Counted from the first letter of the stretch, positions 42,571 through 54,764 are shown. The stretch is DNA of 64,000 bases from Hyphomicrobiales bacterium (GCA_026400435.1 JAPLOZ010000092.1:1-64000), one strand, 5' to 3'. Made by a program: numbers and translations. Notes: generated by a model not told the origin, from the letters alone.

Positions 42571-43514
42571 CAGGTCCACCAGAAGCGCACCAGGTGGAAG
42601 AAGATCGGTGCGGAAAAGACGACCGAGTCGAGCCGGTCGATGAAACCGCCATGGCCGGCGATCGTGTGGCCCCAGTCCTTGACGCCGCGGTCGCGCTTGA
42701 TGGCCGACATGACGAGGCCGCCGCAGAAGCCGAGCAATGCGATGACCAGCGCAAGCAGGCCCGCCTGGAACACCGTGAACGGCGTCATCCACCACAGCCC
42801 GGCGCCAACCAGCGTCGCGGAGAGAACGCCGCCCGCGAAACCCTCGACGGTCTTGGACGGCGACAGGCGCGGCGCGATCTTACGCCTGCCGATGAGCTTG
42901 CCCCAGACATATTGCAGCACGTCCGAAAGCTGCACGACGACGATCAGGAAGGCGATGAGCAGCACGTTGCGGCCGTCGTAGCCCGGTATGTGCAGGTTGA
43001 GCAGCGCCGCCACATGCGAGGCGCAGAACACCGTGATCATCAGCGCCCACTGCATCTCGGCGATGCGCACGAGGTAGTCCTCGGTTTCTCCGCGCAGCGC
43101 CGAAAGGATCGGCAACAGCAGGAACACATAGACCGGAATGAAGATCGCGTAGAGCCCGTACCAGTCGATCCAGATCAGGTAGTACTGGTAGGGCAAGACG
43201 ATGAAGAAGGAAGCGACCAGCGACCAGTGGTCGGCGCGCCGCGCGTGGGTCAGCGTCATGAATTCGCGCAGCGCCGCGAACGAGCAGAAGCCGAACAGCA
43301 GCACCACGCCGGTCTTGCCGCCGATGAAGGCGATGGCGAGCAGCACCGCCATCACCCACCACGCCCGGATGCGGTCGTTGAGGTTCTCGATCGCCAGGTT
43401 GGCGCCGTCGGGCGAGTAGCGGCGCTGCAGCGCGTAGCCAACCAGGGAGGCGAACACCAGGACGGCGGCGATGCCGTATAGCAGATGGATGAGGTCGGGG
43501 TGGATTCGCATCAT
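42570..43514 (-). CDS. Phosphatidate cytidylyltransferase (CdsA family)
   Basis: SDVLQYVWGKLIGRRKIAPRLSPSKTVEGFAGG and MSAIKRDRGVKDWGHTIAGHGGFIDRLDSV CdsA signature. Confidence 0.94.
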   Translation of the reverse strand: MMRIHPDLIHLLYGIAAVLVFASLVGYALQRRYSPDGANLAIENLNDRIRAWWVMAVLLAIAFIGGKTGVVLLFGFCSFAALREFMTLTHARRADHWSLVASFFIVLPYQYYLIWIDWYGLYAIFIPVYVFLLLPILSALRGETEDYLVRIAEMQWALMITVFCASHVAALLNLHIPGYDGRNVLLIAFLIVVVQLSDVLQYVWGKLIGRRKIAPRLSPSKTVEGFAGGVLSATLVGAGLWWMTPFTVFQAGLLALVIALLGFCGGLVMSAIKRDRGVKDWGHTIAGHGGFIDRLDSVVFSAPIFFHLVRFWWT

Positions 43515-44182
43515 GCCGCGCCACCGTTGCGGGCCGGCCTCAGCGCAAGCAGCGCATCGCGCGCCCGGGCAAGGAACGGCTCCGCCGCCTCGCCGTGGGC
43601 AACCTTGAGCGAGGGTCCGAAGCTGACCGTGCACATCAGCGGCACGGGGATGAACTCGCCCTTCGGCATGACACGGTTGAGGTTCTCGATCCAGACCGGC
43701 ACGAGTTCGACATCGGGGCGGGCGAGCGCCAGTTTGTAGAGGCCGGCCCTGAATGGCAGCAGCGGCTCGTCGGTCATGTTGCGCGTGCCTTCCGGGAACA
43801 GAATGAGCGATGCGCCGCCGGCGATCGCCTCCTGCATCACCTCGATCGGGTCGCGGGTGCGCGCCTCGCGGTCGCGGTCGATCAGCACGGCATTGAACAC
43901 GTCGCGGCCGATGAAGCGCCGGAGCGGCGATTTCATCCAGTAGTCAGCGCCTGCCACCGGGCGCGTCTTGCGACGCAGGCGTGGCGGCAAGACGATCCAG
44001 ATCAGGATGAAGTCGCCGTGGCTGGCATGGTTGGCGAAATAGATCCGCCGCTTGCGCGAGGGCTCATTGCCGACCCAGATGCCGCGCACCGCGGTTACGA
44101 ACCGGGCAAACAGGGTGATGACGACCGCAAAGGAACTGGCGAGCGCACTCTTGGGCAGGCTGGACGCGGAATGATCCGACAT
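43511..44182 (-). CDS. 1-acyl-sn-glycerol-3-phosphate acyltransferase (PlsC-like)
   Basis: FANHASHGDFILIW NHxxxxD-like motif; LILFPEGTRN motif. Confidence 0.9.
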   Translation of the reverse strand: MSDHSASSLPKSALASSFAVVITLFARFVTAVRGIWVGNEPSRKRRIYFANHASHGDFILIWIVLPPRLRRKTRPVAGADYWMKSPLRRFIGRDVFNAVLIDRDREARTRDPIEVMQEAIAGGASLILFPEGTRNMTDEPLLPFRAGLYKLALARPDVELVPVWIENLNRVMPKGEFIPVPLMCTVSFGPSLKVAHGEAAEPFLARARDALLALRPARNGGAA

Positions 44183-44340
44183 GGTTCGTGCTCGACGCTC
44201 ACTGCGGGCGTCAAGATGCAGACTCTGCGCCCGGGCCCCGGTACATCATGTGAAGGAAATTTTGTGAAGCGCAATGCCCCGCCCCGATTCCTAAGCTGCA
44301 ACGAACAGGCTAGTCTGGACCGGTCCAAGAAGGGGAATTC

Positions 44341-45330
44341 ATGGCGCTCACGCGATTTTCCGGCATCAACAGGCGCCATCTGCTGCGCGGCGGGCTCGCC
44401 GTCGGGGCGAGCCTGATCGCCGCCGAGACGGTCGGCCAGGAGGTTCTCAAGGAGATCGCCGACCTGAAGCCCGGCGAATTCACCTGGCACCCGGACCGCC
44501 AGCCCGCAGGCCCGGTCGCCGTCGTCGTCTCGCTGCCCGAGCAGCTGGTGCATGTCTATCGAAACGGCATCCGCGTGGCGGTGTCGACCTGTTCGTCCGG
44601 CAAGCCCGGACATGATACGCCGACCGGCGTGTTCGTGGTGCTGCAGAAGGACAAGAACCACCATTCCTCGACCTATAACGACGCTTCGATGCCGAACACC
44701 GAGCGCCTGACATGGTCGGGCGTGGCATTGCATGCAGGCGGGCTGCCGGGATATCCGTCCTCGCACGGCTGCGTGCACCTGCCGCTCGACTTCTCGGCCA
44801 AGCTGTTCACGATCACGCATCTCGGTACCCCCGTCATCATCGCCGACAGCCATTCCGATCCCTGGGAACTGACGCATCCAGGCATGGTGCTGGCTGGCTA
44901 CGCGGAAAGCGAGTTTGCCCAGGTCGAATCGGGACTGCAGGGCAAGAAGGCGCCCTCGGACTGGGCCGAGGCGGAAACCAACCCGGTGATTTCGGTGATC
45001 GCCTCCTCGGCGGGCAGGACGATCGAGCTGGTGCAGGATTCCGACGTCATCGCGACCTCAGCCCTGACGATCAAGGGCGACGGACCGCTGGGCAGCCATG
45101 TCTTCGTGCTGCAGGGGCCCGATGCCGGCATCAAGGGCATGAAATGGATTGCCATCACGCATGGCGTCGACGCCCAGCCGGACACCGCCGCGCTCGGCAG
45201 GCTGACCGCCGACACGGCGTTCATCGAACAGATGAAGCAGAAGATGCATCCGGGCATGGTCATGATCCTGACCGACGCGCCGCTGTCGCCCGACACCAAG
45301 ACAGGCAAGGATTTCGTGATCATGTCCTGA
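44341..45330 (+). CDS. L,D-transpeptidase (YkuD domain)
   Basis: ALHAGGLPGYPSSHGCVHLPLDFSAKLF; SGKPGHDTPTGVF; Tat-like RRHLLRGG N-terminus. Confidence 0.94.
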   Translation: MALTRFSGINRRHLLRGGLAVGASLIAAETVGQEVLKEIADLKPGEFTWHPDRQPAGPVAVVVSLPEQLVHVYRNGIRVAVSTCSSGKPGHDTPTGVFVVLQKDKNHHSSTYNDASMPNTERLTWSGVALHAGGLPGYPSSHGCVHLPLDFSAKLFTITHLGTPVIIADSHSDPWELTHPGMVLAGYAESEFAQVESGLQGKKAPSDWAEAETNPVISVIASSAGRTIELVQDSDVIATSALTIKGDGPLGSHVFVLQGPDAGIKGMKWIAITHGVDAQPDTAALGRLTADTAFIEQMKQKMHPGMVMILTDAPLSPDTKTGKDFVIMS

Positions 45331-45655
45331 TGGGGACGACAAAGGACCGGGCGCCCCTCGCATTGCCCTCAATATTGCGTAAGCCAGAAATATGCGTGAG
45401 GGAAAGCAGTCTTTCACCAGCTGGAGCGCGGTCGAACAGGTTGTGAAAGCCGGCGCGAAAGCTTCCGCAAGGTCACAGCCGACACGACATATTTCCCGGC
45501 CGGCCAACCAGCCGCGGATGTGATGATTATCCGGCAATTTGTTAGCCGGAGCAGCGGGTTTCGAAAGATATCAAGGCGTTTCGCCTGCAATTCGCAGAAT
45601 TCGCTGCTCATCTTAAGACCGTGTTTAAACAGTATATCATAGCGTCCATTCGAAT

Positions 45656-48379
45656 ATGCACCTTGGCCGTTCTGGTGCGGATGGAACATTGGAAACAATT
45701 TTCTACCCCTTGCGCCGCGCGCTGCGGCTGATCTGGAAGCCGACCAACGTGCCGGCAGGGCTGGCGCTGCTCGTCGTGGCGGCGGTCGGCCTGCTTGCCG
45801 AGTATCAGAACCGGGGCGCTTACGTTGAACGCCAACGCACCGAAGTGCTCGGCCATGTCAGCCTGATCCGCGCCAAGCTCGAGGGCGACATCAACAGCAA
45901 CATCCAGCTGGTTCGCGGGCTGGTCGCGACGCTGGCGACGGAGCCGTTCATGGACCAGCGGCGCTTTTCCGCGCTTGCCGGCAACCTGCTCTCGGAAAAA
46001 TCGCAGATCAGGAACATCGCGGGCGCGCCCGACCTCGTCATCACGCTCATCCACCCGATGGCGGGGAACGAGCGGGCGCTTGGACTGGACTATCGCAAGA
46101 GCGCGCCGCAGCGCGAGGCTGCCATGCGCGCCCGCGACACTGGCGAACTCGTCCTGGCCGGCCCGGTCGATCTGGTGCAGGGCGGCAAGGGAATCGTCGG
46201 CCGGTTTCCCGTCTTCGTGAATGACGGCCGTGAGGGCAAACGTTTCTGGGGCATCGTCTCCGCCGTCGTCGATATGGAAACGCTTTACCGCGACAGCGGG
46301 CTGCTCGACCCCGGTCTGCCGATCGAACTCAGCATCGTCGGCAGGGACGGCAAGGGGGAACACGGCGAACTGTTCTACGGCCGCGCCGCCGTGGTTGCCA
46401 ATCACCCCGTGACGGCCGACGTCCTGCTTCCGGCCGGATACTGGCGGATTGCCGCTGTTCCGCGCGGCGGGTGGAACAACATTCCGCCCAATGCCTGGGC
46501 TCTGCGGTTGCTGATCCTGGCAGGAGGACTGCTGATCATGATACCGGCCGTCGCGACCGGGCGCCTGATCGAGGAGCGGCTCAAGAACGTCGACGAACTG
46601 CGCCGCCGCGAGGTGCAACTCGAACGCATGTCGCGGCGCCTCAGCCTCGCGTTGGACAGTTCGAGAATCGGCGTCTGGGAGTTGAACGCCGAGACCAACG
46701 AACTGTTCTGGGACGACCGCGTCAACGAACTCTACGGCTATCCCGCCGATGGCGGTCCGCGCAACTACGGGCACTGGGAGCGCGCAATCCACCCGGACGA
46801 CCTGGAGCGTGTGCTGCGCGATTCAGGCCATGTCGCGGCCACGGGCGACGCTTTCCAGACCCAGTACCGTCTGGTACTGCCCAACGGCAGGGTAAGGCAT
46901 GTCCGCGAAAGCGCGATGGCCTATCAGGATCCGGGTGGGCCGCTGAGGATCGTCGGCGTCAACTGGGACGTCACCGACGATGTCCTGCTCGCCGAAAAGC
47001 TGCAGCGCGCCAACACCGACAGCGAGGCGCGCAATTTCGAACTGGAAGCGGCCAAGGAACGCATCGAATATAACGCGCTCCATGATTCTCTGACCGGGCT
47101 TCCGAACCGCCGCTACCTCGACGACGTGTTGGCCAGGCATATTGCGAAGTTCGCAAGCGGGACCGAACGCGCGGGGTTGCTGCATCTCGATCTCGACCGC
47201 TTCAAGCAGATCAACGACACGCTCGGCCACGCAGCCGGCGACGCGATGCTGGTGCATGCCGCCAGGGTGCTGAAATCCAACCTGCGCTTTGGCGATTTCG
47301 TCGCACGCGTTGGCGGCGACGAGTTCGTCGTGCTGTGCAGGATCGAGGAACAGGACCGCGCGCGCTGGAGCGAAGTGCTGGCCGGCCTGGCCGACCGCAT
47401 CATCGAGGAGATGCATCAGCCGGTTCCTTACCAGGGGCATGAATGCCGGTTCGGCGTGTCCATCGGGATAGCCTGCGATCTCGACAACGTCGGCGATCCC
47501 ACCCGCCTGCTGGTCAACGCCGACCTTGCGCTCTATCGCGCCAAGAGCCGGGGCCGCAACCGGCACCAGTTCTTCAACGACGCGTTGCAGGCCGAGATCA
47601 CCACCACCAAGCGCGTCGCCGACGAGATCCTGTCCGGCCTCGAGCGCAACGAGTTTGTCGCCTACTACCAGCCGCAGTTCGACGCGGTGACGCATGCCAT
47701 TGTCGGGGTCGAGGCGCTGGCGCGCTGGAAACACCCAACAGCAGGCATCCTTCCGCCGAGCGAGTTCATCAAGATCGCCGAGGAACTGAACGTCGTCGCC
47801 ACCATCGACCGCATGATCCTCGAACAGGCGCTGCGCGACCTCAAGGACTGGGCCGCCGGCGGCCTGCGCATCCCCAAGGCGTCGGTGAACGTTTCGGCCA
47901 AGCGCCTGCACGACGAGGAGCTGATCCGCAGCCTGCGCGAACTGTCGATCAAGCCCGGAACGATAGCCTTCGAACTGGTGGAGTCGATCTTCCTAGACGA
48001 GAACGACGACCAGTTCACCTGGAACGTCGAGCAGATCAAGGCGCTTGGCATTGAAATCGAGATCGACGATTTCGGCACCGGCTACGCCTCGATCGTCAGC
48101 CTGCTGAAGCTCAAGCCGCGCCGTCTCAAGATCGACCGCCAGCTGGTGACGCCCATCCTGGGGTCGCCTCCGCAGCGCCATCTGGTCGGCTCGATCATCG
48201 ACATCGGCAAATCCCTCGGCATCGAGGTGCTGGCGGAAGGCGTCGAGACGATGGAGCATGCCAGGGTGTTGAAGTCGCTCGGCTGCCACGCATTGCAGGG
48301 CCATGCCTTCGCACAGGCCATGAGCGCGACAGACCTCAAGGAATTCGCCAACGCAAGGCAGTTGCGCGCCGCCTCCTAG
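45656..48379 (+). CDS. CHASE-PAS-GGDEF-EAL signalling protein
   Basis: Periplasmic CHASE-like segment; PAS ALDSSRIGVWELNAETNELFWDDRVNELYGY; RVGGDEFVVL; EALARWKHPTAGILPPSEFI, DDFGTGYASI. Confidence 0.93.
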   Translation: MHLGRSGADGTLETIFYPLRRALRLIWKPTNVPAGLALLVVAAVGLLAEYQNRGAYVERQRTEVLGHVSLIRAKLEGDINSNIQLVRGLVATLATEPFMDQRRFSALAGNLLSEKSQIRNIAGAPDLVITLIHPMAGNERALGLDYRKSAPQREAAMRARDTGELVLAGPVDLVQGGKGIVGRFPVFVNDGREGKRFWGIVSAVVDMETLYRDSGLLDPGLPIELSIVGRDGKGEHGELFYGRAAVVANHPVTADVLLPAGYWRIAAVPRGGWNNIPPNAWALRLLILAGGLLIMIPAVATGRLIEERLKNVDELRRREVQLERMSRRLSLALDSSRIGVWELNAETNELFWDDRVNELYGYPADGGPRNYGHWERAIHPDDLERVLRDSGHVAATGDAFQTQYRLVLPNGRVRHVRESAMAYQDPGGPLRIVGVNWDVTDDVLLAEKLQRANTDSEARNFELEAAKERIEYNALHDSLTGLPNRRYLDDVLARHIAKFASGTERAGLLHLDLDRFKQINDTLGHAAGDAMLVHAARVLKSNLRFGDFVARVGGDEFVVLCRIEEQDRARWSEVLAGLADRIIEEMHQPVPYQGHECRFGVSIGIACDLDNVGDPTRLLVNADLALYRAKSRGRNRHQFFNDALQAEITTTKRVADEILSGLERNEFVAYYQPQFDAVTHAIVGVEALARWKHPTAGILPPSEFIKIAEELNVVATIDRMILEQALRDLKDWAAGGLRIPKASVNVSAKRLHDEELIRSLRELSIKPGTIAFELVESIFLDENDDQFTWNVEQIKALGIEIEIDDFGTGYASIVSLLKLKPRRLKIDRQLVTPILGSPPQRHLVGSIIDIGKSLGIEVLAEGVETMEHARVLKSLGCHALQGHAFAQAMSATDLKEFANARQLRAAS

Positions 48380-48460
48380 AAGTGTTGCCGACGGCTTGCC
48401 CGATACCATATTCATTGCCGGCAAATCGCGCTATAGACGCCGCCGTGACGGCGAGGGCCA

Positions 48461-51253
48461 ATGGCTAGGATACCCTTGAAACTGGAAGACGTGATCGACG
48501 GCGCGGCCCTGCGCCGCAAGCTTGACGCGCTTGCTCGCAAGGCTGACCTCAAGCCCGACGAAAAGCGCTTGAAGGCGCTCGCCCTGTTCAAGCAGGCGCT
48601 GTCCGACGGCCGCCAGACAGCCGAGGCAATGCTGATGGAGGACGGCGGCGGCACGACATGCGCCATGCGCCTGTCGCACCTGATGGATGAGATCATCCGC
48701 GCCCTCCATGACTTCGCGGTGAAGCAGCTGCAGCCGTCCGGCAAGCAGGCGCCCGTACGCATGGCGGTGGTCGCCACCGGCGGCTACGGCCGCGGGACGC
48801 TGGCGCCGGGCTCCGACATCGATCTTCTGTTCCTGCTGCCGGCCAAACAGACGCCGCTCGGCGAGCAGGTCGTCGAGTACATGCTCTACATGCTCTGGGA
48901 CATGGGGCTGAAAGTCGGCCACGCCACCCGCAACGTCGACGAATGCGTCAGGCAGTCGCGCGCCGACATAACGATCCGCACATCGATCCTGGAAGCGCGT
49001 TTCCTGTGGGCCGACCAGGGCCTGTTCGATTTGCTGATGGCCCGCTTCGACAAGGAAGTGGTGAAGGATACCGGCGCCGAATACGTCCAGTCGAAGCTCG
49101 CCGAGCGCGACGAGCGCCACGCAAAGGCCGGCGACACCCGCTATCTGGTCGAGCCCAACATCAAGGAAGGCAAGGGCGGCCTGCGCGACCTCCAGACGCT
49201 GTTCTGGATCGGCAAGTACTATTATCGCGTGCGCAGCGCGGAAGAACTGGTCGAGAAGGGCGTATTCTCGCAAGCCGAATTCGACCAGTTCCGCAAGGCC
49301 GAGGACTTCCTGTGGGCGGTGCGTTGCCACATGCATTTCGCCACCGGCAAGGCCGAGGAGCGGCTGCATTTCGACATCCAGCGTGAGATCGCCGGGCGGC
49401 TCGGCTACACCAGCCATCCCGGCCTGTCCGCCGTCGAGCGCTTCATGAAGCACTACTTCCTGATCGCCAAGAATGTCGGCGACCTGACCCGCATCTTCTG
49501 CGCCGCGCTGGAGGAGGAGCAGGCAAAGCACGTCCCGGGCTTCAACCGCATCTTCCAGACTTTCCAGCGGAGACGGCGCAAGCTGGCCGGCACCGGCGAC
49601 TTCATGGTCGACAACAATCGCATCAACATTGCCGACGACAAGGTCTTCGAGCGCGACCCGGTCAACTTGCTCCGGCTGTTCTGGCTCGCCGACAAGCACG
49701 GGCTTGAATACCATCCTGACGCACTGAAGCTGTTGACGCGTTCCCTGGGCCTCGTGGACAAGAACCTCAGGCGCGATCCCGAGGCCAACCGGCTGTTCCT
49801 CGAAGTGCTGACCTCCGACCGCAATCCCGAACTGAACCTGCGGCGCATGAACGAGGCCGGATTGCTCGGCAGGCTGATACCCGACTTCGGCAAGATCGTC
49901 GCCATGATGCAGTTCTCGATGTACCACCACTACACGGTCGACGAGCATCTGATCCGCTGCGTCGGCGTGCTGAGCGAGATCGAACATGGCGGCGGCGAGA
50001 AGGTACATCCTCTGTCGCACTCGCTGACACCCGGCCTCAAGAAGAGCCGCGAGGTGCTTTACGTCGCCGTGCTTCTGCACGACATCGCCAAGGGCCGCCC
50101 CGAGGATCATTCGATGGCCGGCGCCAAGATTGCCCGGCGCATCTGTCCGCACATGGGTCTCTCGGCCGCCGACACCGAGACGGTGGCGTGGCTGGTCGAA
50201 AACCATCTCGTGATGTCGATGACCGCGCAGACGCGCGACCTGAACGACCGCAAGACGATCGACGACTTCGCATCCCTCGTGCAATCGGTCGAGCGGCTGA
50301 AGCTGCTGCTGGTGCTGACCGTGTGCGACATACGCGGTGTCGGCCCGGGCGTCTGGAACGGCTGGAAGGGCCAGCTGCTGCGCACGCTCTACTACGAGAC
50401 GGAGCTGCTGCTGACCGGCGGGTTCTCGGAGGTGACGCGCGCCGAGCGCATCGTCGAGGCGCGCGAGCGGCTGGCGCAGGGGCTGACGGACTGGCCGGAA
50501 AAGCTGCGCCGCAAATATGTCCGGCTTCACTACGAGAACTACCTGCTGACGGTCGATCTGGGAGACCAGCTGCGCCACGCCGAATTCATTCGCGATGCCG
50601 ACCAGGCGAACAAGCAGTTCGCCACCATGGTCAAGACGCACGGCTTCGAGGCCGTTACGGAAATCACCGTGCTCGCGCAGGACCATCCGCGCCTGCTGTC
50701 GATCATTGCTGGCGCCTGCGCCGCCGCCGGCGGCAACATCGTCGATGCGCAGATCTTCACGACGTCCGACGGACGGGCGCTCGACAGCATCCTCATCAGC
50801 CGCGAATTCGACCGCGACGAGGACGAGCGCCGCCGCGCCGAGCGTGTCGGCAAGCTGATAGAGGACGTGCTGTCGGGCCGGCTGTGGCTGCCCGAGATGA
50901 TCGCCAAGCGCGCCAAGCCGAGGCGCGGCCAGAAGGCCTTCAAGATCGAGCCGCGCGTCGACATCGGCAACACCCTGTCCAACCGCTTCTCGGTCATCGA
51001 GGTCGAGGGCCTCGACCGGCCCGGGCTGCTGTCGGAAATCACGGGCAGGCTTTCCGACCTGTCGCTCGACATCGCGTCGGCCCACATCACCACCTTCGGC
51101 GAGAAGGTGATCGACACCTTCTACGTGACCGACCTGACCGGGTCGAAGATCGAGAACCCGACCAGGCAGGAGACGGTGAGGAAGCGGCTGATCGCGGCTC
51201 TGGAGGGCGATCAACCGGAACGCCCGGCCAAGGCAAAGATCGCGGCGGAGTAA
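48461..51253 (+). CDS. glnD: [Protein-PII] uridylyltransferase
   Basis: [27 protein letters not shown] region [14 protein letters not shown]; two C-terminal ACT domains. Confidence 0.97.
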   Translation: MARIPLKLEDVIDGAALRRKLDALARKADLKPDEKRLKALALFKQALSDGRQTAEAMLMEDGGGTTCAMRLSHLMDEIIRALHDFAVKQLQPSGKQAPVRMAVVATGGYGRGTLAPGSDIDLLFLLPAKQTPLGEQVVEYMLYMLWDMGLKVGHATRNVDECVRQSRADITIRTSILEARFLWADQGLFDLLMARFDKEVVKDTGAEYVQSKLAERDERHAKAGDTRYLVEPNIKEGKGGLRDLQTLFWIGKYYYRVRSAEELVEKGVFSQAEFDQFRKAEDFLWAVRCHMHFATGKAEERLHFDIQREIAGRLGYTSHPGLSAVERFMKHYFLIAKNVGDLTRIFCAALEEEQAKHVPGFNRIFQTFQRRRRKLAGTGDFMVDNNRINIADDKVFERDPVNLLRLFWLADKHGLEYHPDALKLLTRSLGLVDKNLRRDPEANRLFLEVLTSDRNPELNLRRMNEAGLLGRLIPDFGKIVAMMQFSMYHHYTVDEHLIRCVGVLSEIEHGGGEKVHPLSHSLTPGLKKSREVLYVAVLLHDIAKGRPEDHSMAGAKIARRICPHMGLSAADTETVAWLVENHLVMSMTAQTRDLNDRKTIDDFASLVQSVERLKLLLVLTVCDIRGVGPGVWNGWKGQLLRTLYYETELLLTGGFSEVTRAERIVEARERLAQGLTDWPEKLRRKYVRLHYENYLLTVDLGDQLRHAEFIRDADQANKQFATMVKTHGFEAVTEITVLAQDHPRLLSIIAGACAAAGGNIVDAQIFTTSDGRALDSILISREFDRDEDERRRAERVGKLIEDVLSGRLWLPEMIAKRAKPRRGQKAFKIEPRVDIGNTLSNRFSVIEVEGLDRPGLLSEITGRLSDLSLDIASAHITTFGEKVIDTFYVTDLTGSKIENPTRQETVRKRLIAALEGDQPERPAKAKIAAE

Positions 51254-51264
51254 GAACCAGCCCG

Positions 51265-52857
51265 ATGAGCCTCATCAGGAAGTTCGCAACCGTTGCCTCG
51301 GGCACGCTGATGAGCCGCCTGCTCGGCTTCACGCGCGAGATGCTGATGGCGGCGGCGGTCGGCACCGGTCCGATCGCCGATGCCTTCTATGCGGCGTTCC
51401 AGTTTCCCAACACCTTCCGCAGGCTGTTCGCCGAGGGCGCGTTCAACGCCGCCTTCGTGCCGCTCTTCGCAAAGGAGATCGAGGCCAACGGCGTCGACGG
51501 CGCCAAGCGGTTTTCGGAAGAGGTGTTCGGCGTGCTGTTCACCGTGCTTCTGGCGCTCACCATCGTCATGGAACTGTCGATGCCGCTGCTGGTGCGCTAC
51601 GCCATCGCGCCGGGCTTCAGCGACCAGCCCGAAAAGCTGGCGGTGACCGTGTCGCTGGCCACCATCATGTTCCCCTACCTCATCTGCATGTCGCTCGGTG
51701 CCATGATGGCCGGCATGCTGAATTCGCTGCGCCGCTACTTCGCGGCGGCGATCGCGCCGGTTTTTCTCAACGTCATCCTGATCGGCGTGCTGGCCTATGC
51801 CTGGTACGAGGGCAAGGACGGACCGGCGGTTGGCTACGCGCTTGCCTGGGGAGTTCTGGCGGCGGGCATCGTCCAGCTTGCCATCGTGTGGATCGCGGTT
51901 CGCCATGCCGGCGTGTCGATCGGCCTGCGCCGGCCGCGCCTGACGCCCAACGTCAAGCGGCTTCTCTGGCTTGCGCTGCCTGCCGCGATCACCGGCGGCA
52001 TCACCCAGATCAACCAGCTGATCGGCACGGCGATCGCCTCGTCGCGCGCCGGCGCCGTGTCCTCTCTCAACCTCGCCGACCGCGTGTACCAGCTTCCGCT
52101 CGGCGTGGTGGGCATCGCGGTGGCGATCGTGCTTTTGCCGGAACTGGCGCGCGCGCTGCGCGCCGGCAACGCAACGGAGGCGTCCAACCTTCAGAACCGC
52201 TCGGTCGAGTTCACGCTGTTCCTGACGCTGCCGGCGGCGGCGGCGCTTCTCACCATGTCGGAGCCGATCGTGCGCGTGCTCTACGAGCGCGGCGCCTTCA
52301 CGCCCGACGACACCGTGCTGGTGGCCAAGGTGCTCGCGATCTTCGGGCTTGGCCTGCCGGCCTTCGTGCTGATCAAGGCGTTCACGCCGGGCTATTTCGC
52401 CCGCGAGGACACGCGCACGCCGATGATCTTCGCGGCAATCTCGGTGGTGGTGAACGTGTCGCTGGCGCTCTGGCTCTTTCCCTCCATGGGAGCGCCGGGG
52501 ATCGCCACGGCATCCGCGGTGGCGGGATGGGTCAACGCCGCCATGCTACTCGGCGTGCTGGTCAGGCGGGGCCACTGGGGCGGCGACGCCGGCCTGATGA
52601 AACGGACGCCGCGGCTGGTGGTGGCGTCGGCCATCATGGCCGCCGCGATCTGGTACGCTGCGTCCTATCTCGAGCCACAGCTTGCCTCGGCTTCGCCGAC
52701 CCACACGCAGGCTGCCGCGCTCGGCGCGATCGTGCTGTGCGCGACCGTGCTTTATTTCGCGGCGGCTTTCGGGCTTGGCGGCGCCGACATCGGCATGCTG
52801 CGCCGAAGCATCAGGCGCAAGGGCGGCGCCGCCGCCGCCCCGCCCGATCCGGATTGA
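51265..52857 (+). CDS. murJ: Lipid II flippase MurJ
   Basis: [68 protein letters not shown]. Confidence 0.97.
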   Translation: MSLIRKFATVASGTLMSRLLGFTREMLMAAAVGTGPIADAFYAAFQFPNTFRRLFAEGAFNAAFVPLFAKEIEANGVDGAKRFSEEVFGVLFTVLLALTIVMELSMPLLVRYAIAPGFSDQPEKLAVTVSLATIMFPYLICMSLGAMMAGMLNSLRRYFAAAIAPVFLNVILIGVLAYAWYEGKDGPAVGYALAWGVLAAGIVQLAIVWIAVRHAGVSIGLRRPRLTPNVKRLLWLALPAAITGGITQINQLIGTAIASSRAGAVSSLNLADRVYQLPLGVVGIAVAIVLLPELARALRAGNATEASNLQNRSVEFTLFLTLPAAAALLTMSEPIVRVLYERGAFTPDDTVLVAKVLAIFGLGLPAFVLIKAFTPGYFAREDTRTPMIFAAISVVVNVSLALWLFPSMGAPGIATASAVAGWVNAAMLLGVLVRRGHWGGDAGLMKRTPRLVVASAIMAAAIWYAASYLEPQLASASPTHTQAAALGAIVLCATVLYFAAAFGLGGADIGMLRRSIRRKGGAAAAPPDPD

Positions 52858-52936
52858 CGCACTTGATCCGGCGCGCGGCCTCGTCCATAAGCGCGCCTCG
52901 GCAAGGCACGGCCCTCCACAAGCCAGGGAAAACAGA

Positions 52937-54004
52937 ATGTCCAGCTTCAAGCCGCTCGTCTTCTCGGGCGTACAGCCGACCGGCAACCTGCACCTCGGCA
53001 ACTATCTCGGCGCAATCAAGAAGTTCGTCGCCCTGCAGGAAACGTCCGAATGCATCTATTGCGTCGTCGACCTGCATTCGCTGACCGCGCAACTCGTCCA
53101 CCAGGACCTCGCCGAGCAGACGCGCTCGATCACCGCCGCATTTCTTGCTTCCGGCATCGACCCCATGAAGCACATCGTCTTCAACCAGAGCCGCGTGATG
53201 CAGCACGCCGAGCTTGCCTGGATATTCAACTGCGTGGCGCGCATCGGCTGGATGAACCGCATGACGCAATTCAAGGACAAGGCCGGCAAGGACCGCGAGA
53301 ACGCCTCGCTCGGCCTGCTCGCCTATCCGAGCCTGATGGCCGCCGACATCCTCGTCTATCGCGCCACCCATGTGCCCGTGGGCGAAGACCAGAAGCAGCA
53401 CCTGGAACTCACGCGCGACATCGCCCAGAAATTCAACAATGACTTTTCGCCACGCATCGCCGATCTCGGCGTCGGCGTGGAGATGCGGATCGGCGAAGAG
53501 ACGGTGCACGGCTTCTTTCCGCTCACCGAACCGGTGATCGGCGGCCCGGCCGCCCGCATCATGAGCCTGCGCGACGGCTCCAAGAAGATGTCGAAGTCCG
53601 ACCCCTCGGACCTGTCGCGCATCAACCTGACCGATGACGCCGACACGATCTCGAAGAAGATCCGCAAGGCCAAGACCGATCCCGCCGCGCTGCCGAGCGA
53701 GGCCGACGGCCTCGAGGGACGGCCGGAGGCGGAAAACCTCGTCGGCATCTATGCCGGCCTGGCCGACGTCACCGCCGAGGCGGTGCTGAAGGAGTTCGGC
53801 GGCCGGCAGTTTTCCGAGTTCAAGCCGGCGCTGGCCGACCTGGCGGTCGAGAAGCTCGCGCCGATCGCCGGCGAGATGCGGCGGATCTCGGCGGACCAGG
53901 CCTATGTCGATGCCGTGCTGCGCGATGGCGGCGAACGTGCCGGCGCAAAGGCCGAAGCCACGATGAAGACCGTGCGCGAGATCATCGGGTTGCTCGGCAA
54001 CTGA
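52937..54004 (+). CDS. trpS: Tryptophanyl-tRNA synthetase
   Basis: [23 protein letters not shown] (HIGH-like), [17 protein letters not shown] (KMSKS). Confidence 0.97.
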   Translation: MSSFKPLVFSGVQPTGNLHLGNYLGAIKKFVALQETSECIYCVVDLHSLTAQLVHQDLAEQTRSITAAFLASGIDPMKHIVFNQSRVMQHAELAWIFNCVARIGWMNRMTQFKDKAGKDRENASLGLLAYPSLMAADILVYRATHVPVGEDQKQHLELTRDIAQKFNNDFSPRIADLGVGVEMRIGEETVHGFFPLTEPVIGGPAARIMSLRDGSKKMSKSDPSDLSRINLTDDADTISKKIRKAKTDPAALPSEADGLEGRPEAENLVGIYAGLADVTAEAVLKEFGGRQFSEFKPALADLAVEKLAPIAGEMRRISADQAYVDAVLRDGGERAGAKAEATMKTVREIIGLLGN

Positions 54005-54113
54005 ACGTCGCATTGGCGGGAGGCCGACGCTGGGTCAACCGGCGCCGGCTTGCCGCCCGGCCACGCCAATGGCAGATTGCGGGTCGTCGACCGTGACCGC
54101 GAGGGAGTAGTCC

Positions 54114-54605
54114 ATGGTCTCCAGACGTCTGAGCCGCGAGGCCGGCCATCGCCGCAAATTCCTGGCGATCATCGACGATACGCCCGAATGCGAGCGCGCG
54201 GTCGCCTATGCGGCGAAGCGCGCAAAGAGCACAGGCGGCGTGCTGGTCCTGCTCTACGTGATCGAACCCGGCGACTTCCAGCACTGGCTTGGCGTCGAGA
54301 AGATCATGCGCGACGAGGCGATGCAGGCGGCGGGTGCGGCACTGGACATTCATGCGAGCAAGGTGCGCGAACAGATCGGTATTGAGCCGGAGCCTGTTGT
54401 CCGCGAGGGCAAGCCGGCGGAGGAAATCCACAAGCTGATCGAGGACGACCAGGACATCGCGATCCTTGTGCTGGCAGCGGGCGCCGGCAAGGAGGGTCCA
54501 GGACCGCTGGTAGCCTCGATCGCCGGCAAGGCCGCCGCGTTTCCGATTCCCGTCACCGTGGTGCCGCAGAACCTCTCGGACGAGGACATCGATAGCCTGG
54601 CTTGA
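54114..54605 (+). CDS. Universal stress protein family
   Basis: FLAIIDDTPECERAVAYAAKRAKSTGGVLVLLYVIEP. Confidence 0.9.
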   Translation: MVSRRLSREAGHRRKFLAIIDDTPECERAVAYAAKRAKSTGGVLVLLYVIEPGDFQHWLGVEKIMRDEAMQAAGAALDIHASKVREQIGIEPEPVVREGKPAEEIHKLIEDDQDIAILVLAAGAGKEGPGPLVASIAGKAAAFPIPVTVVPQNLSDEDIDSLA

Positions 54606-54709
54606 GTTCGACGGCGCCCTCTCGCAACGGCCGGTTTGTGGAAAACCATTTCGCGGCGCCTTGAAAAGCGTTGTCTCCTTTCGCTTGAATGCGCCAGCAA
54701 ACAGGCCTA

Positions 54710-54726
54710 TTTAGAACTATTCCAAA
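54710..54726. promoter_or_regulatory. ICE-like (Irr-binding) element upstream of Nfu gene
   Basis: TTTAGAACTATTCCAAA; overlaps -10 of TTGAAT(54685)-N17-TATTTA(54708). Confidence 0.75.
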
Positions 54727-54764
54727 GAACGGCCTGTTGATCGTTGCGGGCCACGGAGAAGCCA

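Noticed and set aside
48431-51214. 927-aa minus-strand ORF opposite glnD
   Set aside because: High-GC antisense artefact: glnD on the plus strand is unequivocal and the antisense protein has biased Arg/Leu/His-rich composition with no recognised motif.
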